Part shown: positions 33,070 through 39,227 of the stretch, piece by piece
Layout: every line of letters begins with the position of its first letter
Position numbering within the stretch: position 1 is the first letter of the stretch
Source: Planctomycetota bacterium
GTDB taxonomy: Bacteria; Planctomycetota; UBA1135; UBA2386
Length of the DNA: 39,227 nt
NCBI GenBank assembly: GCA_016794565.1
Contig: JAEUHQ010000151.1
Span: forward strand, 1-39,227
Reading direction: 5' to 3'
The notes under the pieces: model-generated
Databases searched by the model: none
What the model was told of the DNA's origin: nothing
What the model saw: only the letters and a program-made list of their open reading frames with translations
Program-made: the position numbers and the translations under genes

Positions 33070-36000
33070 ATGCTCGAGAACGCCAGTCGCCAGTTGTTCC
33101 TGGTCCTCCTGACCATCGCCGCGGGCATCGCCTGCACACTGCTGTTCAAGATCCCGCTCGGCCCGGATCTGCGCGGCGGCACACAGGTCCGCTACGAGAT
33201 CCCGCGCGACGTGCTCGAACGGGTCACCTCGAAGGAGGGGATCACGATCGACGCCGTGATGGAGCAGACGATCGGCATCATCGCCGAGCGCATCGATCCG
33301 ACCGGCGCTCTCGACCTGCGCATCGAGCGCAGCGGCGACACCGGCATCCTCATCGAGCTCCCGTACTTCGAGGAAGCGACGGAGCTGCGGCGCGTGCTCG
33401 ATCGCATCTCGAACCTCGGCAAGCTGGAGATGCGCATCGTCGCGGAGACCGGCTATGCGAAGGACACGGTCTCCTTCGCCAACCTCCAGGGCGAGAAGCA
33501 GCGGCTCAACACGTGGCTCGCGGTCCCCGAGAACCGGGAGCGCGTGACGAAGAACGCGCTCACGATCCGCCTGTTCAACGAGGACCCGACCGCGGGCCCG
33601 ATCCAGTTCGGCAATCTCGCGTGGTATCCGCACTACGTGCGCCCGAAGGCGGGCAGCAACCAGTGGGACTACTCGTTCACGCACAGCACCCTGCTCGAAC
33701 CGGCGACCGTGCCGCTGTTCTCACAGGCGGAGTGGAACAACGGCCTCGTGCCCGAGTCGATGGCCAAGCTGCCGGAGCGCGAACGCTTCCTCGTCGAGTT
33801 CGTCGCGCTCAACATGCACGAGCGCCACTTCACCGGCAAGGACCTGAACCCGGCAGGCGTGTCGGCCGGCAACTCGCGCGACGGCGGCCTGGCAGTCAAC
33901 TACGCGGTGGTCGAAGGCCTGACGAACGACTACGCGGACTGGTCCGAGAAGTACATCGGCAAGTGCAGCGCCATCGTGCTGAACGGCGTCGTGAAGTCGG
34001 CGCCGCGCTTCGAGGGCAAGATCCCGGGCAGCGGCCAGATCCACGGCGACTTCACGAAGGTCGAAGTCGACGAGCTCGTGAAGGTGCTCCGCTCGGGCTC
34101 GCTGCGCGTCGAACCGGAACTCCAGAGCACTTCGATCATCGGGGCATCGCTCGGCGCGGACGCGATCAAGGCCGGCGTGATCTCGCTGGCCGTCGGCAGT
34201 GCGCTCGTCTTCCTGTTCATGCTCTGGTACTACGGCGTCGCCGGCTCGATCGCGTGCGTGACGCTCCTGCTGAACGTCTTCCTGCTCTACGCGTCGATGC
34301 TGTTCATGCAGGCGACGATCACGCTGCCGGGCCTCGGCGGCATCGTGCTGACGCTCGGCATGGCGGTCGACGCCAACGTGCTCGTCTACGAGCGCATCCG
34401 CGAGGAGCTCGGCAAGGGCAAGGACGTGCTGCGCGCGGTCCGGGCCGGCTTCGAGCGCGCGATGTCCGCGATCCTCGACTCGAACATCACGACGTTCCTC
34501 GTCGGCCTCGTGCTCTTCAACGTCGGCACGGGTCCGGTGCGCGGCTTCGCGGTGACGCTGATGGTCGGCATCGTGACGACCGTCTTCACGCAGTTCTTCG
34601 TCACCCGACTGCTCTTCCACTACGCCGTCGAGCGCAAGTGGCTCGAGAACTACCGGCCGCGGTCGCTGTTCACGAACCTGAACCTCGACTTCGTGAAGTT
34701 CCTCGGTCCGTGCGTCACGGCGAGCGCCATCTTCCTCGTCGTCGGCGTCGGCTACTCGCTGTTCGGGGTGCCGCGCGAGGTCATGCTGGGCATCGACTTC
34801 ACCGGCGGCGCGAACCTGCGCATGGTCACCGCGCAGTCCATGACGGCGGAGGACTTCCGCCACAAGCTCGAGAGCGACCAGCGCTTCGACAGCACCTACC
34901 CGAACGCGACCGTCAACACCGTCGGCGACCCCTCGCCGAAGGACAGCGACCGCTTCAACCAGTTCAACGTGCGCCTCAAGCTGCGCGACGCGCAGCGCAT
35001 CGAGATCGACAACGGTCGCCGCGAGTGGCGCCTCGCGCGCACGGCGGCAGAGGATGCCGGCACGCCCCTGCCCCCGGCGTACGAACCGCCCTACGTCGTC
35101 GAACTGAAGCGCGTCTTCGACGGCATGCTGGTGAAGCCTGCTTTCAGCAAGCCGACCAACACGCCCAACGAAGGCGAGAACAAGGCGCTGCAGTACTCCG
35201 AGATCACGCTGCACTTCCAGCGCCCGATCGAACTCGCGAAGGCCACGGCGACCCTCACGCAGAACCTGAAGGGCGCAAAGCTGACGCCGCTCGGCTCGAC
35301 CGAAATGGGAGAAGCCCAGGACGTGCGCGTCGAATGGATGACGCAGACCGGGACCCCGACCAAGGAGCTGTTCGAGATCGCGCGCACAGCGCTCGGCGAG
35401 GTCAAGGACAAGGCCGGCGAGAAGGTCACGCTGTCGGACCCGTTCCCCGAGGCCCAGGAAGTCCAGGGTCGCCTCGTCAACGACCTGCGCAACGCGGCCA
35501 TCGGCGCCCTCGTGATCGCGTGGGCCCTGATCGTGCTCTACCTCCGCGTCCGCTTCCACGAGTACAAGTACGGCGTCGCGGCAGTCGTCGCGCTCATCCA
35601 CGACGTGCTCGTCGCATTCGTCTTCGTCGTGGTGTGCAACCGCTTCGGCTTCGTGCGAGCGGAGATCAACGTCACGATGATCGGGTGCTTCCTCACGATC
35701 ATCGGCTACTCGGTCAACGACACGATCGTCATCTTCGACCGCATCCGCGAGAACCTGGTCGACAACGCGCGCCTCGGCGTCACGGAGCCGTTCCGCGTAC
35801 TCATCAACCGCGCGCTGAACCAGACGATGTCGCGCACACTGCTCACGTCGGGTCTCACGATGCTGACGGTGCTCGCGCAGTTCCTCGTCAACTGGGGCAG
35901 CGACTCCGACCTCGAGCCGTTCGCGTTCGCGATGTTCGTGGGCATGGTGTCGGGCGTCTACTCGACGGTCTACATCGCCGCGCCGGTCCTCATCTGGATG

Positions 36001-36084
36001 CACAAGGAAGGCGACACTCCGGCCGTACCGGCCCCCGCGACGCCCGCGCAAGTCACGGGCACGGGCGATCACGGCGCGCCGTAG
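33070..36084 (+). CDS. secDF: Fused protein translocase subunit SecDF
   Basis: A single 1004-residue protein combining SecD and SecF, which use the proton-motive force to pull proteins through SecYEG. The SecD half has membrane helix 1 (about 8-28), DLRGGTQVRYEI at 33-44, the large periplasmic domain with a final segment ending VEPELQSTSIIGASLGADAI, and five C-terminal helices including GIVLTLGMAVDANVLVYERI. The SecF half starts near residue 546 (FLGPCVTASAIFLVVGVGYS, GIDFTGGANLRM) and ends with GYSVNDTIVIFDRIREN and further helices. An unusually long insert of about 200 residues sits in the SecF periplasmic part. No Shine-Dalgarno sequence was seen. nadB follows by 16 bases. Confidence 0.96.
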   Translation: MLENASRQLFLVLLTIAAGIACTLLFKIPLGPDLRGGTQVRYEIPRDVLERVTSKEGITIDAVMEQTIGIIAERIDPTGALDLRIERSGDTGILIELPYFEEATELRRVLDRISNLGKLEMRIVAETGYAKDTVSFANLQGEKQRLNTWLAVPENRERVTKNALTIRLFNEDPTAGPIQFGNLAWYPHYVRPKAGSNQWDYSFTHSTLLEPATVPLFSQAEWNNGLVPESMAKLPERERFLVEFVALNMHERHFTGKDLNPAGVSAGNSRDGGLAVNYAVVEGLTNDYADWSEKYIGKCSAIVLNGVVKSAPRFEGKIPGSGQIHGDFTKVEVDELVKVLRSGSLRVEPELQSTSIIGASLGADAIKAGVISLAVGSALVFLFMLWYYGVAGSIACVTLLLNVFLLYASMLFMQATITLPGLGGIVLTLGMAVDANVLVYERIREELGKGKDVLRAVRAGFERAMSAILDSNITTFLVGLVLFNVGTGPVRGFAVTLMVGIVTTVFTQFFVTRLLFHYAVERKWLENYRPRSLFTNLNLDFVKFLGPCVTASAIFLVVGVGYSLFGVPREVMLGIDFTGGANLRMVTAQSMTAEDFRHKLESDQRFDSTYPNATVNTVGDPSPKDSDRFNQFNVRLKLRDAQRIEIDNGRREWRLARTAAEDAGTPLPPAYEPPYVVELKRVFDGMLVKPAFSKPTNTPNEGENKALQYSEITLHFQRPIELAKATATLTQNLKGAKLTPLGSTEMGEAQDVRVEWMTQTGTPTKELFEIARTALGEVKDKAGEKVTLSDPFPEAQEVQGRLVNDLRNAAIGALVIAWALIVLYLRVRFHEYKYGVAAVVALIHDVLVAFVFVVVCNRFGFVRAEINVTMIGCFLTIIGYSVNDTIVIFDRIRENLVDNARLGVTEPFRVLINRALNQTMSRTLLTSGLTMLTVLAQFLVNWGSDSDLEPFAFAMFVGMVSGVYSTVYIAAPVLIWMHKEGDTPAVPAPATPAQVTGTGDHGAP

Positions 36085-36100
36085 TCGGCGCGCCGGCCCC

Positions 36101-37792
36101 ATGCACCTCCCGCGTGCGACGGCCAGGTTCCCCGAACGCCTCGCCGCGTTCGATCTCCGCACGACGCCGGTCCTGCGCACCGACGTTCTGGTGATCGGCT
36201 CGGGCATCGCCGGTGCGTGCGCCGCGCTGCACGCTGCGGAGGCCGGCGCCGAAGTGCTGCTCTGCGCGAAGGGCGACCCGCGCGACACGAACACCGCGTG
36301 GGCCCAGGGCGGCATCGCGGTGGTCACGTTGGCCGAGGACAGCGTCGACACGCACGTCGCGGACACGCTGCGCGTCGGGGCCGGCATCGCGACCCCGGAG
36401 GTCGTGCACGAAGTCGTCGCCTCGGCGAACGACGCAGTGCGCTGGCTGCAGCAGCTCGGCGCGCGCTTCGACCGCCGCAACGGCGAACTCGACGGCACTC
36501 TCGAGCTGTCGCGCGAGGGCGGACACAGCCATGCGCGCGTCGTTCACGCGAACGGCGACGCGACCGGCCAGGAGATCCAGCGCGCGCTCGCGAAGGCGCT
36601 CGTCGACCACCCGCGGATCACTGTCCGCCCCCACACCTTCGTTCGCGATCTCGTCGTGAAGGACGGACGCTGCACCGGCGCCACCTGCCTCACCGAGGCC
36701 GCAGGCGAACTCGCCGTGGAGGCGGGCGCCGTCATCGTTGCGACCGGCGGCTGCGGCCAGATCTACCGCGAGACCACGAACCCGACCGGGGCTTCGGGCG
36801 ACGGCCACGCACTTTGCTTCCGCGCCGGCGCGCGCATGGCGGACTGCGAGTTCGTGCAGTTCCACCCGACGACGCTCTACATCGCCGGCGCCTCGCGCTT
36901 CCTGATCAGCGAAGTCGTTCGCGGCGCGGGCGCCGTTCTGCGCGATCGCAACGGCGACCGCTTCATGCCCGCGGCGCACCCGATGGCCGAGCTCGCGCCG
37001 CGCGACACCGTGAGCCGTGCGATCCTCGAGCGGATGGTCGCGACGAACGACACGCACGTCTACCTCGACCTCGCGACGGTACAGGGCGATCCGCGCACCC
37101 TGTTCCCGTCGATCGCGCGCATCTGCTCGACGTTCGACCTCGACCTCGCGAAAGATCCCATTCCGGTGCGGCCGGGCGCGCACTACTTCATCGGCGGCGC
37201 GGTCACGGACGCGTCCGGACGGACGTCGATCCCGGGCCTGTTCGCCGTCGGCGAAGCCGCGGCATCGGGTCTGCACGGCGCGAACCGCCTCGCGTCCAAC
37301 TCGCTGCTGGAAGGCGCTGTCATCGGCCGCAGGACGGGCGTCGTCGCCGCGGACTTCGCGCGGAGCCGCGGCCCCGGCCTGCCGCGCGTCGCGAGCGGGC
37401 CGGCCGTCGCCGACGACCCGCCGCGCCTGCTGCACGACGACCTCCTCTACTCGCTGAAGAGCCTGATGTGGCGCCAGGTCGGCCTCGACCGCGAGGCGAA
37501 CGGGCTCGACGACGCCGCCCGCCGTATCGCGTTCTGGCACCACTACCTGACGCGCGCCGCGATCGCGGATCGCCGCAGCTGCGAACTGGCGAACATGCTC
37601 ACCGTCTCGGCGCTCGTCGCGGCGGCGGCGATCGAACGCACGGAATCGCGCGGCACGCACTTCCGGCGCGACTTCCCGCGTCGCGACGACGAACGATTCT
37701 GCCGCCGCATCTTCCTGCAGCGCGGCGACGATGGTTCGATCCGCACCACGCTCGCCGACGAGCACGTTCCGACCGACCGCCAGAACCCGTGA
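36101..37792 (+). CDS. nadB: L-aspartate oxidase
   Basis: The first enzyme of de novo NAD synthesis: FAD-dependent oxidation of aspartate to iminoaspartate. The 563-residue protein shows the FAD-binding VLVIGSGIAGACAALHAAEA, DTNTAWAQGGIAV, the segment SREGGHSHARVVHANGDATG, ATGGCGQIYRETTNP, EFVQFHPTTLYI and the C-terminal GEAAASGLHGANRLASNSLL. These distinguish NadB from succinate dehydrogenase flavoproteins, together with the absence of sdh neighbours. nadA and nadC are not in the window. Its stop overlaps the GTG start of hflX. Confidence 0.96.
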   Translation: MHLPRATARFPERLAAFDLRTTPVLRTDVLVIGSGIAGACAALHAAEAGAEVLLCAKGDPRDTNTAWAQGGIAVVTLAEDSVDTHVADTLRVGAGIATPEVVHEVVASANDAVRWLQQLGARFDRRNGELDGTLELSREGGHSHARVVHANGDATGQEIQRALAKALVDHPRITVRPHTFVRDLVVKDGRCTGATCLTEAAGELAVEAGAVIVATGGCGQIYRETTNPTGASGDGHALCFRAGARMADCEFVQFHPTTLYIAGASRFLISEVVRGAGAVLRDRNGDRFMPAAHPMAELAPRDTVSRAILERMVATNDTHVYLDLATVQGDPRTLFPSIARICSTFDLDLAKDPIPVRPGAHYFIGGAVTDASGRTSIPGLFAVGEAAASGLHGANRLASNSLLEGAVIGRRTGVVAADFARSRGPGLPRVASGPAVADDPPRLLHDDLLYSLKSLMWRQVGLDREANGLDDAARRIAFWHHYLTRAAIADRRSCELANMLTVSALVAAAAIERTESRGTHFRRDFPRRDDERFCRRIFLQRGDDGSIRTTLADEHVPTDRQNP

Positions 37793-39126
37793 GAAGCGAC
37801 TCCCAAGGTGCCAAGGCCGCCGTCGGCCAACGCAGCGAAGCGATCCTGTTCGGCCTCGTCCCTATGGGCGACCCGCGCACCGCGGCCGAGGCGCTGCACG
37901 AACTGCAGTTGCTCGCCGACACCGCCGAGTTCGTCACGGCGGGCTGCATGACGCAGCACCGCCGCCACGCCGATCCGCACAGCTACCTCGGCAGCGGCAA
38001 ACTCGAGGAACTCGCCGAAGTCACGAAGCTCGCCCACAGCGACGCCGTGATCTGCGACGACTCGCTGACCCCGAACCAGGCGAAGGCGATCGAAGCGGCG
38101 GTCGGGGTACCGTGCATCGACCGCAGCGAACTGATCCTGCAGATCTTCGGCATGCACGCGCGCACCCCGCAGGCGAAGCTGCAGGTCGAACTCGCGGCGC
38201 TCCAGTACGAGATGCCGCGGCTGCGGCGACGCTGGACGCACCTCGAGCGGCAGCGCGGCGGCATCGGCGTGCGCGGCGGAGCCGGCGAGAAGCAGATCGA
38301 CGTCGACCGCGACCTGATCCGGAGCCGCATCGCCGCGGTGACGAAGGAACTGAAGCGCATCGAGCAGCACAAGGAGCGCGAGGTCGAGGCGCGCCCCGAT
38401 CTCTTCACGATCGCGCTCGTCGGCTACACCAACGCCGGCAAGTCGAGCATGATGAACCGGCTGACGGACGCAGGTGTGCTCGCCGAGAACCGCCTGTTCT
38501 CGACACTCGACACGCGCACGCGCCCCTGGCGTCTGCCCGGCGGCCGCACCGTCCTGCTGACCGACACGGTCGGCTTCCTGCGCAAGCTGCCCCACCAGCT
38601 CGTCGCCTCGTTCCACGCGACGCTCGCGGAGGCGCTGCACGCGGACCTGCTGCTCGTCATGGTCGACGGCAGCTCGCCGGAAGCGCAGGAACAGCTGCAG
38701 ACCGTCGACGAGGTTCTCGAGACGCTCGGTGCGGGGAACCTCGCGCGCATCACCGTGCTCAACAAGGTCGACCTCGTCGCCGACCGCGCGCAGCTCGCTC
38801 CCCTGTGGCAGACGGAACCGCGCGCCGTCGCGTGCTCGGTCGCGTCGGGCGAAGGCTTGCCAGACCTGATGGCGGCGATCCAGAGCCACCTCGCGGACGT
38901 CGAGAACCGCGTCGAGATCCTGCTCCCGCACGCCGCGAGCGGCCTGTTCGGTGAGATCCGGGCGAAGGCCACCGTGCTCAGCGAGTTCTACACAGAGGAA
39001 GGCTGCCTGATGGAGATCCAGGCGTCGCCGGCGCTGCTCGGGCGCCTGCTCGCCGAGGGCGCGCGCCGCGCCGAGCCGAGGGATCGGCCGCCGCCGGAAC
39101 CCCCGCCCGCCGAGGATCAGGCGTAG
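37789..39126 (+). CDS. hflX: GTPase HflX
   Basis: HflX is a ribosome-associated GTPase that splits stalled or heat-damaged 70S ribosomes. The 445-residue product starts at GTG, overlapping the nadB stop (GTGA). The N-terminal HflX domain (HADPHSYLGSGKLEELAEV, ICDDSLTPNQAKAIEAAVG, DRSELILQIFGMHARTPQAK) is followed by a coiled linker and the glycine-rich block ERQRGGIGVRGGAGEKQIDV. The G domain has GYTNAGKS at 212-219, LLTDTVGFLRKLPHQLVASF and NKVDL. The C-terminus ends in a Pro/Glu-rich tail. The in-frame sequence before the GTG overlaps nadB and is Arg-rich. Confidence 0.96.
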   Translation: MRSDSQGAKAAVGQRSEAILFGLVPMGDPRTAAEALHELQLLADTAEFVTAGCMTQHRRHADPHSYLGSGKLEELAEVTKLAHSDAVICDDSLTPNQAKAIEAAVGVPCIDRSELILQIFGMHARTPQAKLQVELAALQYEMPRLRRRWTHLERQRGGIGVRGGAGEKQIDVDRDLIRSRIAAVTKELKRIEQHKEREVEARPDLFTIALVGYTNAGKSSMMNRLTDAGVLAENRLFSTLDTRTRPWRLPGGRTVLLTDTVGFLRKLPHQLVASFHATLAEALHADLLLVMVDGSSPEAQEQLQTVDEVLETLGAGNLARITVLNKVDLVADRAQLAPLWQTEPRAVACSVASGEGLPDLMAAIQSHLADVENRVEILLPHAASGLFGEIRAKATVLSEFYTEEGCLMEIQASPALLGRLLAEGARRAEPRDRPPPEPPPAEDQA

Positions 39127-39227
39127 ATCGCGGTGGCCCTCCGGCCGAAGTCGTGGTGCTCCACGACGCGCCGGATCACCTTCACCATCTTGGCGCCACC
39201 GATCTCCGACGGCTCGATCGGGTTCGC
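39117..39227 (-). CDS. C-terminal end of an unidentified protein
   Basis: The minus strand is open from the window edge to a TGA at 39119-39117. It encodes 36 residues including NPIEPSEIGGAKMVKVIRRV and VEHHDFGRRATAIYA. Composition is protein-like with G/C-rich third positions. It converges on hflX and overlaps its last 10 bases. Too little is present to identify a family. Confidence 0.6.
   Translation of the reverse strand, partial: ANPIEPSEIGGAKMVKVIRRVVEHHDFGRRATAIYA

Noticed and set aside
33513..36498. Very long frames overlapping secDF on both strands (about 890 and 925 codons)
   Set aside because: Both are Arg/Asp/His-rich shadows of the SecDF reading frame with no recognisable motif.
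36217..37788. A 500-residue N-terminal extension of HflX in the same frame
   Set aside because: It overlaps nadB in another register and is Arg-rich; the GTG overlapping the nadB stop gives a normal HflX length.

Overview
The window is a roughly two-thirds G+C bacterial chromosome segment that is almost entirely protein- and tRNA-coding, with no phage, transposase, CRISPR or rRNA genes. Several features point to a Gram-negative-type planctomycete: EF-Tu carries a switch I of the KGGTVRDAT type that I remember from Rhodopirellula-like EF-Tu, lipoproteins and an MCE lipid transporter imply an outer membrane, and SecD and SecF are fused. The phylum call rests on recalled signatures, not on a search.

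Positions 1-16,078 are one long minus-strand information-processing block. In transcription order it reads tRNA-Thr(TGT), tRNA-Tyr(GTA), tRNA-Gly(TCC), tRNA-Thr(GGT), tuf, tRNA-Trp(CCA), secE, nusG, rplK, rplA, rplJ, rplL, rpoB, rpoC, rpsL, rpsG. This is the thrU-tyrU-glyT-thrT-tufB / secE-nusG / rplKAJL-rpoBC order of E. coli joined to the start of the str operon, but fusA does not follow rpsG. Promoter-like TATCCT -10 hexamers lie ahead of the tRNA cluster and of rpsL. Past a strong terminator lies an unrecognised membrane-anchored protein that runs off the left edge.

Positions 16,168-24,000 hold a lone receiver-domain response regulator, a MutS2 without its Smr domain, a divergent cystathionine gamma-synthase-type enzyme, an HU/IHF-like protein, a Kdo/WaaP-type kinase, and a coupled trpS - small lipoprotein - TPR lipoprotein set.

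Positions 23,961-28,103 are the most unusual part. A plus-strand operon with overlapping stop and start codons encodes a lipoprotein built of about 17 Trp-Pro-Phe repeats with a period near 20 residues, then an MlaE-type permease, an MlaF-type ATPase and an MlaD-type MCE protein with a six-fold 34-residue repeat. I propose this as a lineage-specific lipid-transport system between the membranes.

Positions 28,189-31,625 carry a DCC-family thiol oxidoreductase whose start codon overlaps, head to head, that of a tandem S51 (cyanophycinase-like) peptidase; two paralogous YceK-like small lipoproteins; and riboflavin synthase. Positions 31,727-39,126 run rightwards: trmD (TTG start), rplS, fused secDF, nadB and hflX, with the end of an unidentified minus-strand gene at the right edge.

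Several monocistronic-type genes (metB, trpS, the repeat lipoprotein, the S51 peptidase) have no Shine-Dalgarno sequence but do have a TAnnnT hexamer 6-14 bases before the start codon, which suggests leaderless or nearly leaderless transcripts.
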